DNA of 64,000 nt from Sphingomonas sp. (GTDB lineage: Bacteria > Pseudomonadota > Alphaproteobacteria > Sphingomonadales > Sphingomonadaceae). Below, piece by piece: positions 1-9,202 of the stretch. A program made the position numbers and the translations under genes. The notes beneath the pieces were generated by a model that was not told the origin of the DNA, did not search any database, and worked only from the letters and a program-made list of their open reading frames with translations. The stretch is from positions 1,054,001 to 1,118,000 of the forward strand of contig NZ_JAHBZI010000001.1 of NCBI RefSeq assembly GCF_019635515.1, given 5' to 3'. Positions within the stretch are counted from its first letter, which is position 1, and every line of letters starts with the position of its first letter.

Positions 1-1
1 G

Positions 2-1381
2 CTCATGCCGCCGCTGCCGGCGAGTTGGACCGAGCAGGCGGCGGCGCCGGTCGCCGCGGCCAGCGACGTCATCGCCTATTATGTTGTCGAGCCGATCGCC
101 AGCATCTCGGACACCCCGGTCACCGCTGCCACGGCAAGCTCGATCAACTGGCTGCTGATCGCCGGCATCGCCTGGGCTGCGGGGGCACTGCTGTTCCTGG
201 GCTATCATCTGATCTCGCACACCCGTTATTGCCGGAATCTGCTCCGCGCCGCGCGGGTCGATCGCACTGTGGCCGAGGGTAGGGTGCGGGTGATCGAGAC
301 CGATGCAGCGCACGGTCCGCTCGCCTTCGGCGTGTTCCGCAAATATGTCGCCTTCCCGCGCGATTTCTCGGAGCGCTATGACGAGCAGGAGCGCGATCTG
401 GCGCTGGCACATGAGCTTGGCCACCATGTTCGCGGGGATCTGATCGCCAACTGGGTCGCGCTCATCGTCCTCGCCATCCACTGGTTCAACCCGGTTGCCT
501 GGAGGGCCTTTCGCGCCTTCCGCGCCGATCAGGAAATGGCCTGCGACGCCCTGGTGCTCGCCGGCCGCGCCCAGGCGCTGCGCCATGCCTATGGCCGCGC
601 GATCGTCAAGTCCGCGCATGGCGGTGCGGTCTCGGCGGCATGTCACTTGCACACGATAAATGAAGTCAAAGGGAGGTTACGCATGCTTTCGAAGACCGGA
701 AAACTATCTCCCACGCGCCTTGCTTGCGGGTTGGTTGGTGTCAGCGCCCTGAGCCTGGCCGCGCTGGGGCTCACCGCCTCCGGCACCCAGGCCGCCGAGA
801 CGATCAAGAACGAGGTCGAGGCCGTCACCGGCGTCACGCTCGGCCAGGATGTGCCCGCGCCGCCGGCGCCCGCCGCCGCGCCGCGCGCACCGGCCGCTCC
901 GGAAGCCCCCGGGGCGCCCGAAGCTGGCAACCGCCATGTCGAGCGCCACGTCTATCGCTTCAGCGACGACGACAAGGACGGCAAGGGCGGCAAGCGCGTC
1001 AAGAAGATCGTGATGGTCCATGCCGACGGCACCCGCACCGAAACCGAAATGCCCGATATCGACAAGATCATGGCCGATATGCCCCAGATCCGCGACGGCA
1101 AGTGCGGCGGTGGTGGCGAGCCGACCGTCGAGCACCGCATCGATGGCGGCAAGAAGGTGATGATCATCTGCACCGATCGCATTGAGCGCGTCACCGCCGA
1201 TGCCACCCGTTTGGCGATGCGCGGCAAGCGCTTCGGCATGCAGGGCGCGCTGATGAGCCTGCGTCACGCCCGCCGCAGAGTCGAGATGGACGGCGAGCTC
1301 AACGGCGACGAGCGCGCCAAGGCACTCAAGGGCATCGACGAGGCGATCCGCGAGCTCGAGAAGAACAGCGACAAGGACTAG
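2..1381 (+). CDS. M56-family (BlaR1-like) membrane metallopeptidase, 5' end outside the window
   Basis: Zinc metalloprotease of the BlaR1/MecR1 peptidase family, expected in the inner membrane with the active site facing the cytoplasm. The visible part has a membrane segment near residues 47-70, the zinc motif HELGH near residues 136-140, a following hydrophobic segment, and the downstream ligand context QEMACD. A further hydrophobic segment (about 238-258) leads into a Pro/Ala-rich linker and a charged C-terminal domain. No penicillin-binding domain is present, so beta-lactam sensing is not implied; such proteins usually pair with a BlaI-type repressor, which would lie upstream of the window. 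The frame is open to the left edge, so the first Met (position 5) is probably internal. A strong terminator follows. Confidence 0.85.
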   Translation, partial: LMPPLPASWTEQAAAPVAAASDVIAYYVVEPIASISDTPVTAATASSINWLLIAGIAWAAGALLFLGYHLISHTRYCRNLLRAARVDRTVAEGRVRVIETDAAHGPLAFGVFRKYVAFPRDFSERYDEQERDLALAHELGHHVRGDLIANWVALIVLAIHWFNPVAWRAFRAFRADQEMACDALVLAGRAQALRHAYGRAIVKSAHGGAVSAACHLHTINEVKGRLRMLSKTGKLSPTRLACGLVGVSALSLAALGLTASGTQAAETIKNEVEAVTGVTLGQDVPAPPAPAAAPRAPAAPEAPGAPEAGNRHVERHVYRFSDDDKDGKGGKRVKKIVMVHADGTRTETEMPDIDKIMADMPQIRDGKCGGGGEPTVEHRIDGGKKVMIICTDRIERVTADATRLAMRGKRFGMQGALMSLRHARRRVEMDGELNGDERAKALKGIDEAIRELEKNSDKD

Positions 1382-1436
1382 ACCTTAGGGGGAGGGCGTT
1401 TGCTTTAGTGCCCCTTTCGCAAATGCCCTTCAGGAA

Positions 1437-1473
1437 GGGGCCGGCTGAACTCCTTCGCAGCCGGCCCCTTTTT
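1437..1473 (+). terminator. Rho-independent terminator after the M56 gene
   Basis: Perfect 11-bp GC-rich arms (GGGGCCGGCTG and CAGCCGGCCCC) around a 10-nt loop, followed directly by five T residues. It separates the M56 gene from the permease downstream. Confidence 0.88.
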
Positions 1474-1516
1474 GCTGTGACTTGTTGAATGCACGCGCCG
1501 GGGGCATGCACAGGGC

Positions 1517-2623
1517 ATGACGACTGGCGCGCCTCACAGCAAAGCTCCCGCAACCGCTGACGCGGCGCTGCGCACCCGGCAAATCTGGTTCACGCTGGTC
1601 GTCGCCGCGCTGGCACTGTGGATGGTGCTGCCCTTCGCCACGCCGATCGCCTGGGCGGTGGTGATCGCGATTGCAGAATGGCCGCTGTTCCGCCGCGGCA
1701 TCCGCCGCTTCCCCGGCCATCCGCTGCTCGTGGCGCTGGGGCTTACCCTCGCGACTGCCTTGCTCGTCATCCTGCCGCTGTCGATCGCGGCGGTAACGCT
1801 GGCGCAGGAAAGCCAGGTGGCGCTGGCCTGGTTCCAGCAGGTCCAGCAGAACGGCCTTCCCGAACCGGGCTGGCTGCACGATCTGCCCTTGGTCGGCGAG
1901 CGTGTCGCGGCGTGGTGGCGCGAGCACCTCGTCCACGGCCCGCAAGCCAGCGCGCTGCTCGCCGCGGTCAGCGCGACATCGGTGCTCGCCTGGACCCGCT
2001 CGATCGGTGCCGAAGTCGCCAAGGACTCGGCGCTGTTCGTCGAGACGCTGCTGGTGCTGGCGGCATTGCTCGCCCGCGGCGAGCATATCGCCGTGCAGGC
2101 GGAGATCGTGGCGCGGCGCATGTTCGGCGATTTCGGCAGCGCGTTCCTCCATCGCATCACCGGCGCCGTGCGCGCAACGGTCAACGGCACGATCCTCGTT
2201 TCGGTGATCGAGGGCGGTTTGATCGGTGTCGCCTATGCCGTGGCCGGAGTGCCCCAGCCCCTGTTGTTCGCGACCTTCACCATCGCCCTCGCGCTGATCC
2301 CGTTCGGCGCGTGGCTGGCGTTCGGGCTGGCGAGCCTGATCCTGATCGGTGGCGGCCATGTCCTCGCGGGCACCCTTTTGTTCGCGTTCGGCGCGGCGGT
2401 CATGACCATCGGCGACCATGTCGTGCAGCCTTCGGTGATCGGTTCGGCGGTGAAGCTGCCGTTCCTGCTGGCGCTGCTCGGTGCCTTTGGCGGCCTTGCC
2501 GAGCTGGGTCTGGTCGGCCTGTTCGTCGGCCCCGTAGTGATGGCGGCGGCGCTGCTGGTGTGGCGGCAATGGATGGCAGGCGATGCCGAAACCTTGCAGG
2601 CGCCCCCGCCAGCGGCCATCTGA
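1517..2623 (+). CDS. AI-2E family transporter (PerM/YdiK-type permease)
   Basis: Integral membrane protein of the AI-2E transporter (PerM) family, about 368 aa, the normal family length. Paired hydrophobic segments occur near the N-terminus (about 20-60), around 65-95, and in a dense C-terminal block (about 225-355), with a more polar central region, as is typical of the family. The C-terminal stretch with glycine-rich helices (LIGGGHVLAG, FGGLAELGLVGLFVGP) is the most recognisable part. Family substrates are varied and mostly unproven (ions, signals), so AI-2 export should not be assumed. The gene ends 7 bp before the metallo-beta-lactamase-fold gene and may be cotranscribed with it. Confidence 0.85.
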   Translation: MTTGAPHSKAPATADAALRTRQIWFTLVVAALALWMVLPFATPIAWAVVIAIAEWPLFRRGIRRFPGHPLLVALGLTLATALLVILPLSIAAVTLAQESQVALAWFQQVQQNGLPEPGWLHDLPLVGERVAAWWREHLVHGPQASALLAAVSATSVLAWTRSIGAEVAKDSALFVETLLVLAALLARGEHIAVQAEIVARRMFGDFGSAFLHRITGAVRATVNGTILVSVIEGGLIGVAYAVAGVPQPLLFATFTIALALIPFGAWLAFGLASLILIGGGHVLAGTLLFAFGAAVMTIGDHVVQPSVIGSAVKLPFLLALLGAFGGLAELGLVGLFVGPVVMAAALLVWRQWMAGDAETLQAPPPAAI

Positions 2624-2630
2624 TAGGGTG

Positions 2631-3488
2631 ATGAACGATTTCCCCACCGGCGTTGCGATGGCGATCGATCCGCTGGTCACGCGGGTGCTGGCGCCCAATC
2701 CCTCGCCCTTCACCTATACCGGCACCCAGACCTATCTGGTCGGCACCACCGAACTGGCGGTGATCGATCCCGGCCCCAACGAGCCCCAACATCTCGCCGC
2801 GCTGACCGCCGCGATCGCCGGCCGCAGGGTGATCGCGATCCTCTGCACGCACACCCACCGCGACCACAGCCCCGCCGCCGCGCCGCTCAAGGCGCTGACC
2901 GGCGCCCCGATCGTCGGCTGCGCGCCTCTGTCGCTGGCCGATGCCGGTCCCCGCGCCGATGCCGCGTTCGATACGACCTACATCCCGGATCGCGTGTTGA
3001 CCGATGGCGAAAGCGTCACCGGCCCTGGCTGGACCCTCATTGCAGTCGCCACCCCTGGCCACACCTCGAACCACCTCTGCTTCGCGCTCCCAGAAAGCGG
3101 CGCCTTGTTCACCGGCGATCATGTCATGGGCTGGTCCACCACCGTGGTTTCACCCCCCGATGGCGACATGGCGGAATTCATGGTGAGCCTCGACAAGCTC
3201 ATGCACCGTCAGGATCGGATCTACTTCCCCGCGCATGGCGAGCCGATCGAGAGACCGCACCGCTTCGTCCGCGGACTCATCGGTCACCGCAAGCAGCGCG
3301 AGGGGCAGATATTGCGGCTGCTCAAGGCCGAGGTGCACGCGGTTCCCGATATGGTCGCGCGCATGTATGCTGGCCTCGATCCGCGGCTGTTCGGGGCCGC
3401 GGGCCGCTCGGTGCTCGCGCATCTGATCGATTTGCGCGAGCGGGGTGTTGTCGTGGGAGGCGATGACGAATGGAGGATCGCGGCTTGA
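2631..3488 (+). CDS. MBL-fold metallohydrolase (LACTB2-like)
   Basis: Metallo-beta-lactamase-fold hydrolase of about 285 aa. The metal motif H-x-H-x-D-H is at residues 74-79, followed by the later histidines in GHTSNHL and GDHVMG and the AHGEPI motif. The C-terminal 80 residues look like the winged-helix extension of LACTB2-type proteins (RKQREGQILRLL). The ATG at 2631 is chosen over an in-frame ATG at 2583, which would overlap the permease gene by 41 bp and add a low-complexity basic leader. Substrate unknown; the family includes endoribonucleases and thioester or lactone hydrolases. Confidence 0.83.
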   Translation: MNDFPTGVAMAIDPLVTRVLAPNPSPFTYTGTQTYLVGTTELAVIDPGPNEPQHLAALTAAIAGRRVIAILCTHTHRDHSPAAAPLKALTGAPIVGCAPLSLADAGPRADAAFDTTYIPDRVLTDGESVTGPGWTLIAVATPGHTSNHLCFALPESGALFTGDHVMGWSTTVVSPPDGDMAEFMVSLDKLMHRQDRIYFPAHGEPIERPHRFVRGLIGHRKQREGQILRLLKAEVHAVPDMVARMYAGLDPRLFGAAGRSVLAHLIDLRERGVVVGGDDEWRIAA

Positions 3489-4171
3489 GCAAGGGATGCA
3501 TGGGGCTGGTCGGCACGCTGCTGGCGCTGATCCTCGTCATCGGCGGCGGTTTCTGGTTCCTCGGCGACCAGCTCAAGCGCCAGTTCGCCGCGCCCAGCCC
3601 GGTGACCGTCGCCCAGGCCAGCCTCCAGGGGCTGCGCGAGCAGAACCGTCTCTCGACCTTCGCCGCGCGCTATGTCGCCGTGGTCACTTCGACCCAGAGC
3701 CGCCTGGGGCTCGAGGCCAAGAAGACGATGATCATGCCCGGCAATGTCCGCTACGAGGTCGATCTCTCCAAGCTCCAGCAGCGCAACCTCAGCTGGGACG
3801 CCGCCAACAACAAGCTGACCATCACCTTGCCGCCGATCGAGGTCGTCGGACCCGAGGTCGATATCAACAATATCCGCGAATATGGCGCCGGTGGCTTGTT
3901 GATGTCGCTCACCAATGCCGAAGACGCACTCGACGAGGCCAATCGCAAGGCGGCGCAGGTGGAACTGGTCCGCCAGGCACGCGAGGAAACGCCGATGCGC
4001 CTCGCTCGCGACGCCACCCGCCGCGCAGTCGAACGCAGCTTTTCGATGCCGCTCCGCGCGATCGGCGTGAACGCGAACGTCGAGGTGCTCTTCCCCGACG
4101 AGACCAACGCACCTAGCGAGCAATGGGATGTATCGCGCAGCGTGAGCGACGTGCTCGCCAACCGGAATTGA
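3485..4171 (+). CDS. DUF4230 membrane-anchored protein
   Basis: Single-pass protein with an N-terminal membrane anchor (LVGTLLALILVIGGGFWFLG) and an extracytoplasmic DUF4230-type domain; function unknown. An alternative ATG at 3470 exists, but that ATG lies inside a perfect Shine-Dalgarno (GGAGG at 3472-3476). The TTG at 3485, 8 nt downstream and overlapping the previous stop codon as TTGA, is the more likely start. The gene is thus probably translationally coupled to the MBL hydrolase, and nadA begins only 7 bp after it, suggesting one transcript. Confidence 0.75.
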   Translation: MSKGCMGLVGTLLALILVIGGGFWFLGDQLKRQFAAPSPVTVAQASLQGLREQNRLSTFAARYVAVVTSTQSRLGLEAKKTMIMPGNVRYEVDLSKLQQRNLSWDAANNKLTITLPPIEVVGPEVDINNIREYGAGGLLMSLTNAEDALDEANRKAAQVELVRQAREETPMRLARDATRRAVERSFSMPLRAIGVNANVEVLFPDETNAPSEQWDVSRSVSDVLANRN

Positions 4172-4178
4172 GGAACTG

Positions 4179-5207
4179 ATGGACGGACGTTTGGGAATGG
4201 GCGGAAGCCTCGCCGGGCTGGACTTGCGCGCCGAGATCGATCGGCTGCGCAAGGAGCGCAACGCCGTCATCCTCGCGCATTATTACCAGAAGCCCGAGCT
4301 CCAGGATTTGGCGGATTTCGTCGGCGACAGCCTCGATCTCAGCCGCAAGGCCGCCGAGACCGATGCCGATGTCATCGCATTCTGCGGCGTGCGCTTCATG
4401 GCCGAGACCGCGAAGATCCTCTCGCCCGACAAGATCGTCGTGCTGCCCGACATGAATGCCGGCTGCAGCCTCGAGGATAGCTGCCCGCCCGATCAGTTCG
4501 CCGCCTTCCGCGCCAAGCATCCCGATCACATCGCGCTCACCTACATCAACTGCTCGACCGAAGTGAAAGCGCTCTCCGACATCATCGTCACCAGCTCCTC
4601 TGCCGAAAAGATTCTCCAGCAGATCCCGGCCGATCAGAAGATCATCTTCGGCCCCGACCGCAACCTCGGCGGCTATCTCACCCGCACGCTGGGCCGCGAA
4701 ATGCTGTTGTGGCCGGGCGTGTGCATCGTCCACGAAGCGTTCAGCGAAACCGAGCTGCTCAAGCTCCGCGCCCAGCACCCCGGCGCGCCGATCGCCGCGC
4801 ACCCCGAATGTCCGCCGCACATCCTCGACCATGCCGATTATGTCGGCTCGACCCGCGGCATCCTCGATTTCGCCAAGAGCTTCCCAGGCCAGACGCTGAT
4901 CGTCGCCACCGAGCCGCACATCATCCACCAGATGGAAAAGGCGCTGCCGGAGAAGCAATTCATCGGCGCCCCCGGCGCGGACGGCAACTGCAACTGCAAC
5001 ATCTGCCCCTACATGGCGCTCAACAACATGGAGAAGCTGTATCTCGCCCTGCGCGACCTGACCCCGCGCATCGAGATCGAAGAAGGTCTGCGGCTGCAGG
5101 CGAAGAAGTCGCTCGATCGCATGCTGGAAATGGCCAGCGCGACGGTCGGGCAGGGCGATTTGGGACCGGTGCCGGCAGTGGGCGGGCCGCCGACCAAGGG
5201 GGATTAG
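4179..5207 (+). CDS. nadA: Quinolinate synthase A
   Basis: Condenses iminoaspartate with dihydroxyacetone phosphate to quinolinate, the second step of de novo NAD synthesis, in the cytoplasm. The 342-aa length is normal. Diagnostic features are LAHYYQKPELQDLADFVGDS near the N-terminus, cluster-ligand contexts NAGCSLEDSC, PGVCIVHE and the C-terminal GNCNCNICPYM, and the substrate-binding TYINCSTE. These cysteines hold the [4Fe-4S] cluster. nadC follows about 700 bp downstream on the same strand but is separated by an opposite-strand membrane gene. No nadB is present in the window. Confidence 0.97.
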   Translation: MDGRLGMGGSLAGLDLRAEIDRLRKERNAVILAHYYQKPELQDLADFVGDSLDLSRKAAETDADVIAFCGVRFMAETAKILSPDKIVVLPDMNAGCSLEDSCPPDQFAAFRAKHPDHIALTYINCSTEVKALSDIIVTSSSAEKILQQIPADQKIIFGPDRNLGGYLTRTLGREMLLWPGVCIVHEAFSETELLKLRAQHPGAPIAAHPECPPHILDHADYVGSTRGILDFAKSFPGQTLIVATEPHIIHQMEKALPEKQFIGAPGADGNCNCNICPYMALNNMEKLYLALRDLTPRIEIEEGLRLQAKKSLDRMLEMASATVGQGDLGPVPAVGGPPTKGD

Positions 5208-5213
5208 ATCGCG

Positions 5214-5867
5214 TCAGCGCGGCGGCATTTGAACGACCAGCATCGGTATTTCCTCACCGTTGCACTGCGCGATCTGCCGGTGGGCGGGCGCGAAATCGCT
5301 TTCGCCGGTCATAACGCGCACCGCGCCGCCCGGCGCACTTTCCGCGGCGACCTGAATGCAGATCGGCACGGCACATTGCCCGGTACAAAGCGGGCTCAGC
5401 AGTTCGTGATCGGCCTTTGAGATGGGTATCATCGCGCCGCGCGACAGGCCGAACGGATTGACTATCGCCCAATAGGCATCGTGGCGCCGGTCTTTGGTGA
5501 CCTTCTCCACCGGATATTTGGCAATGCTTGCCACGCCGCCGGCCGAAAATGCGTATCGATCGGCGAACGACCAGGCGGCAATGTAGAATATGAAGGCGCC
5601 CAGGAAGGTCACCAGCGCCGATGCGATCATGTTGGTGAACCGGTCGTTCCAGTCCCGATTTATACGGGCTAAAATCCTGCCGAGCCAGAGACCCAGCCCC
5701 GCCCCAATGGCCGCACTCGCTCCCCAAAGCGCAGCCGGGATCGGCGTGAGCAATTGTGATGAGGGCGTGAGGGCGTAGATCGAGACCAGCGCGAAGACAG
5801 CGAGCAAGCTGGCCAATTGCACGCCTTCCGAGGCGCTGATCGGTGCGGGCCATTGCCTGTTGGACAC
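5214..5867 (-). CDS. Hypothetical inner-membrane protein between nadA and nadC
   Basis: A 217-aa protein with three predicted membrane helices in its first half (about 17-33, 44-66 and 83-102), followed by a soluble C-terminal domain containing four cysteines in the pattern PLCTGQCAVPIC and QCNGEE. I recognise no family. It runs opposite to nadA and nadC; its stop is 6 bp from the nadA stop and its start is about 50 bp from the nadC start. The composition matches the surrounding core genome. Membrane topology suggests an envelope role, nothing more specific. Confidence 0.6.
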   Translation of the reverse strand: MSNRQWPAPISASEGVQLASLLAVFALVSIYALTPSSQLLTPIPAALWGASAAIGAGLGLWLGRILARINRDWNDRFTNMIASALVTFLGAFIFYIAAWSFADRYAFSAGGVASIAKYPVEKVTKDRRHDAYWAIVNPFGLSRGAMIPISKADHELLSPLCTGQCAVPICIQVAAESAPGGAVRVMTGESDFAPAHRQIAQCNGEEIPMLVVQMPPR

Positions 5868-5919
5868 GTCGTCGCCGATCTCCCTTGCGATGCCCTGCGT
5901 CTATGGCACAAGCGCGGGC

Positions 5920-6768
5920 ATGTCAGAAATCCAGATCCCCGGCTTCGACCTCCCCGCCTTCATCGCCACCACGCTCGCCGAGGACCTGGGCGACGCTGGC
6001 GACATCACCTCCGCCGCAGTCATCCCCGCCGACGCGATCTTCGCCGGCGTCATGGACAGCCGGGACGCGATCACCGTCGCGGGCCTTCCCATCGCCGAGG
6101 CATTCTTTCGCGCGCTCGACCCGCAAGTCAGCATCGAGCGGCTGGTGCAGGATGGCGAGCGCGTCCCCGCCGGCACCGATCTGATGCGCCTGCGCGGCAA
6201 GGCCCGCGCCTTGCTCACCGCCGAGCGTTCGGCGCTCAATACCGTTCAGCACCTCTCCGGTATCGCGACGATGACGCGCGCCTATGTCGACGCCATCCAC
6301 GGCACCGGCGCGACCCTGCTCGATACCCGCAAGACCATCCCCGGCCTGCGCCTGCTCGAGAAATACGCGACCCGGATGGGCGGCGCGACAAATCACCGCA
6401 TGGGGCTGTGGGACGCGGCGATGATCAAGGACAATCATGTCGCCGTCGCCGGCTCGGTCGGCGAGGCGGTGCGCCGCGCGGTGGCGGCGGGCATCGCCAG
6501 CATCATCGTCGAGGTCGACCGCATCGACCAGATCGCGCCCGCGCTGGACGCGGGCGCGACACACCTGCTGCTAGACAATATGGAGCCCGATACGTTGCGC
6601 GAGGCGGTGGCGCTGGTTGCCGGGCGAGTGCCCACCGAAGCTTCGGGCGGCGTCCGCCTCGATACCATCCGGGCCATCGCCGAAAGCGGCGTCACCTTTG
6701 TCAGCGTCGGCCGGCTCACCCAGTCGGCCCCCGCCGCCGATATCGGGCTCGATTTCAAAACCGCTTGA
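5920..6768 (+). CDS. nadC: Nicotinate-nucleotide pyrophosphorylase (carboxylating)
   Basis: Quinolinate phosphoribosyltransferase, making nicotinate mononucleotide from quinolinate and PRPP. The 282-aa length is right for the family. Recognisable motifs are EDLGDAGDIT, TAERSALNTVQHLSGIAT, DTRKTIPGLR, HRMGLWDAAMIKDNH, LLDNM and EASGGV. The ATG at 5920 gives the usual N-terminus (MSEIQIPGF); an in-frame Met 60 bp upstream would add an atypical leader overlapping the divergent membrane gene. A dispersed repeat begins directly after its stop codon. Confidence 0.96.
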   Translation: MSEIQIPGFDLPAFIATTLAEDLGDAGDITSAAVIPADAIFAGVMDSRDAITVAGLPIAEAFFRALDPQVSIERLVQDGERVPAGTDLMRLRGKARALLTAERSALNTVQHLSGIATMTRAYVDAIHGTGATLLDTRKTIPGLRLLEKYATRMGGATNHRMGLWDAAMIKDNHVAVAGSVGEAVRRAVAAGIASIIVEVDRIDQIAPALDAGATHLLLDNMEPDTLREAVALVAGRVPTEASGGVRLDTIRAIAESGVTFVSVGRLTQSAPAADIGLDFKTA

Positions 6769-6928
6769 AATGTAGGATTTCGCCTGCTCGGCTGCGCCGG
6801 TCGGCATTGCCGGCCCGCTCTTTGACTCCGTTGATCCACCCCACCCAGGCAAACGCGCGTAAGCGCCATTTTACCGCCCCTCGCGGATGCCCATGGTCAG
6901 TGCGACCATTGGGACCATTCGCGGCCGA
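6766..6928 (-). repeat. Dispersed hairpin repeat, copy A (short form)
   Basis: Fills the convergent gap between the nadC and DUF4112 stop codons. It shares its left end (AATGTAGGATTTCGCCTGCT) and right end (CCATGGTCAGTGCGACCATT and following bases) with copies at 28.3 and 32.5 kb. The middle is shorter and divergent. An internal hairpin GGTCGGCA/TTGCCGGCC matches the position of hairpins in the other copies. Strand is arbitrary. Confidence 0.75.
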
Positions 6929-7351
6929 TCAGCGCTGGTCGATCACCGCGCTCGACGGGTGATGCTTGTCGAGATGCTTGCGGATGATCCGCAGATTGCG
7001 CGAGTTTGAGCGGAAGAGGAGATCGGGGACTATGCCGACGACCGGGATCAGCCCGAGCAGCCAGTCGAACCCGACATTGCCGAGCATGCGGACGATCGCG
7101 CTCTTGGGCATGTTGAGGTTGCGCGCCTCCATGACCATGTAGAGCCCCATCGCCGCCGCGACGAAGTCGCCGCCGATCGGGATCAGGTCGAGGATCACGT
7201 CGAGGCCGAATTTCTGATTGGTGCCGGGAATGGTGAAGCCGCGCTCGAGCAGCTTTTCCATGCCCTCGATCCGGCGGCGCACCGCGGCGACATCCCTGCC
7301 CAGCGGCAGGCCGTGGCTCAATCCGGAAGCCATTCGCGTTGCTTTTGCCAC
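6929..7351 (-). CDS. DUF4112 domain protein
   Basis: About 140-aa protein with the DUF4112 core: a helix resembling RRIEGMEKLLERGFTIPGT, then FGLDVILDLIPIGGDFVAAAMGLYMV and a second hydrophobic hairpin GLIPVVGIVPDLLF. Both hydrophobic repeats contain the family's 'LIP..GD' pattern. Function unknown; probably membrane-associated. I place the start at GTG 7351, 6 bp after the preceding stop, because a good Shine-Dalgarno (AAAGGTGA) sits 5 nt upstream; ATG 7333 is the alternative. Likely cotranscribed with the solute-binding lipoprotein upstream. Confidence 0.8.
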   Translation of the reverse strand: MAKATRMASGLSHGLPLGRDVAAVRRRIEGMEKLLERGFTIPGTNQKFGLDVILDLIPIGGDFVAAAMGLYMVMEARNLNMPKSAIVRMLGNVGFDWLLGLIPVVGIVPDLLFRSNSRNLRIIRKHLDKHHPSSAVIDQR

Positions 7352-7356
7352 TGTCC

Positions 7357-8799
7357 TCACCTTTCGTTTCGCAGGTGGTTCAACGGGTGCCAGGCGCGGC
7401 TGTTCCCTTGCCACGCCCGTAGCCGAAGCGCGACGATAGACCAGCGCAGCGGTTGAGCAATCGGAATATATGCGGCGTCGGCGGTCAGCGCCGCGTCGGC
7501 CTCGGCGATGCGGCGGGCACGGGTCGGGAGATCGGGCGCGTCGCGGCCGGCCTCGACCAGCGCGGTGGCCGCCTCGCCGCACGGCGCGCAGGCGATGGCG
7601 ACGAACCAGCGCCCGCTGTCATAGGGGGCGACGGCGTCGATCAGCCGCAGCTCGGCCTCATCGTCGCTGCCGACGCGCACCGCTTCCGCCCCGATCGCCC
7701 GCATCGCCTCGGCGAAATAGGCCCAGACCAAAGTCGATCCCGGGCCAGCGGGCAGGGCGATCCGCAGCACCGGCGCGGCGCCATGCGCCCGGCGCCACGC
7801 CGCCACGGTCGCGGCGGCGCTGGCGCGGCGCGCCTCCATCGCCAGTGGCGCCCAGGCGGGCTGCGCGATGGCGGCGGCGGAGTCGAGCTGCGCGGGCAAC
7901 AAGGTCTCGATCGGCGCCCAATCGGAGCTGATCGCTTCGGTCAGCGCCTTGCGGTCGATCGCCATCGCCACTGCGGCGCGGTTGGCGGGTTCGGCCAGGA
8001 AACCGTCGCGTCGCGCCACCGCCAGTCCGAACAGGCCGAGCGCGGCATCGGTGCGGATGTTCGCCGGGGCGATCCCCGCCGCCGAGACGATCGGCCAGTC
8101 GGCGAAGCTGCCGCCCAGGATCAGATCCGACTGGCCGTCCTTGAAACGCGACAGCGCGCTCGCCGCGCGCTCGCCGCCCAGCAGGATCGTCTGCTCCGGT
8201 GCCGGGCCCAACTCATCCGGCGCATCGGGATCGGGGGCGGGGCGCAGCAGCATCCCGCGCCCGTCCGAGCGGGCGATGCGGAATGGGCCGCTGCCGCCGC
8301 CCGCGCGCACCACCGCCAGTTCGGGCTGGGCGAAGAGCTGGAGCAGGTCAGGGCGCGGGCGCTTGAGCCGCACTTCGATCACCTGCGGCGTCATCTCGAC
8401 GATCTCGTCGATCACCGCGAGGAACGGAGCCAGCGCGTTGCGGCTGTTCGCGGCGGCGGCGCGGCGCAGCGCCCGCACCACCTGCTCGGCGGTGACCGGC
8501 TCGCCATCGGCCCATTCGGCTTCGCGCAGGCGGAAGATGAAGCTGCGCCCGTCGTCGATCACGATCCAGCGCTCGGCCAGCCCCGGCTCGATCTGCCCGG
8601 CGGCATCGAAGCGCACCAGTCCCTCGGCGGTGGCGCCCAGCAACACGCGGGCTGGGGTGGCGAGCGCCCCCGCGCTTGGATCGTCCGCCCGCACCGCGCC
8701 GCCGATCGCGCTCACGATCACCGGCGCATCGTCCTTGCGCTGCCCGGCACCGCCGCAAGCGGCGAGCGCGAGAGCGAGGAGAAGGGGCAGGCGGTTCAT
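7357..8799 (-). CDS. Family 5 extracellular solute-binding lipoprotein
   Basis: Periplasmic peptide/oligosaccharide-binding component of an ABC importer, 480 aa. The N-terminus is a lipoprotein signal (hydrophobic run then the lipobox LAAC). The body shows family 5 hallmarks: GLAERWIVIDDGRSFIFRLREAEW-like text (written here in parts: 'LAERW', 'FIFRLR', 'ADGEPVTAEQVV') and a later hinge region with AMAIDRKAL. No permease or ATPase genes are adjacent, so it may serve a distant transporter. The ATG at 8799 is chosen because the upstream in-frame extension lacks any signal features. DUF4112 follows 5 bp after the stop. Confidence 0.8.
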   Translation of the reverse strand: MNRLPLLLALALAACGGAGQRKDDAPVIVSAIGGAVRADDPSAGALATPARVLLGATAEGLVRFDAAGQIEPGLAERWIVIDDGRSFIFRLREAEWADGEPVTAEQVVRALRRAAAANSRNALAPFLAVIDEIVEMTPQVIEVRLKRPRPDLLQLFAQPELAVVRAGGGSGPFRIARSDGRGMLLRPAPDPDAPDELGPAPEQTILLGGERAASALSRFKDGQSDLILGGSFADWPIVSAAGIAPANIRTDAALGLFGLAVARRDGFLAEPANRAAVAMAIDRKALTEAISSDWAPIETLLPAQLDSAAAIAQPAWAPLAMEARRASAAATVAAWRRAHGAAPVLRIALPAGPGSTLVWAYFAEAMRAIGAEAVRVGSDDEAELRLIDAVAPYDSGRWFVAIACAPCGEAATALVEAGRDAPDLPTRARRIAEADAALTADAAYIPIAQPLRWSIVALRLRAWQGNSRAWHPLNHLRNER

Positions 8800-8963
8800 C
8801 GATGCTCCGGCTGTGGGTTGCCGCCGTGTATGACCCCCGGCAAGCGCTGCCAACCCCCGGGCCGCCCCGTGATGCGCTCGCTCTGCCGCATCGCGGCAAG
8901 ACCCCCCGCGACCCGACGGGCCGCCACGGATTAGGTTCCGGCATCCCTTCTCAGGAGACCATC

Positions 8964-9194
8964 GTGGCAAGACTATTCAGCAAGTTGGCGGTCGCGACCG
9001 CGGCATTGTCGCTCGCCGCCGGCCCGGCGCTGGCGCAAAACAGCGCCTCGGCACTGTCGCTCCGCGCGCACACCACGGCCAAGAACAAGTCGGATATCAC
9101 CGGCCCGCCGCTGATCGCGGTCATCGGTCTGCTCGCCATTGTCGGCGGCGGCATCTTCATCGCCGTCGATGACGATCGCCCCGACAGCCCGTAA
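8964..9194 (+). CDS. Small secreted or membrane-anchored hypothetical protein
   Basis: A 76-aa protein starting with GTG at 8964, preceded at 6 nt by AGGAG. It has a clear Sec signal peptide (cleavage expected after GPALAQ), a short polar stretch, then one hydrophobic helix (LIAVIGLLAIVGGGIFIAV) and an acidic tail. Small signal-peptide/one-helix proteins of this layout are common in sphingomonads and unnamed. It is divergent from the lipoprotein gene and convergent with the MarR gene. Confidence 0.65.
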   Translation: MARLFSKLAVATAALSLAAGPALAQNSASALSLRAHTTAKNKSDITGPPLIAVIGLLAIVGGGIFIAVDDDRPDSP

Positions 9195-9202
9195 GCGCCA
9201 GC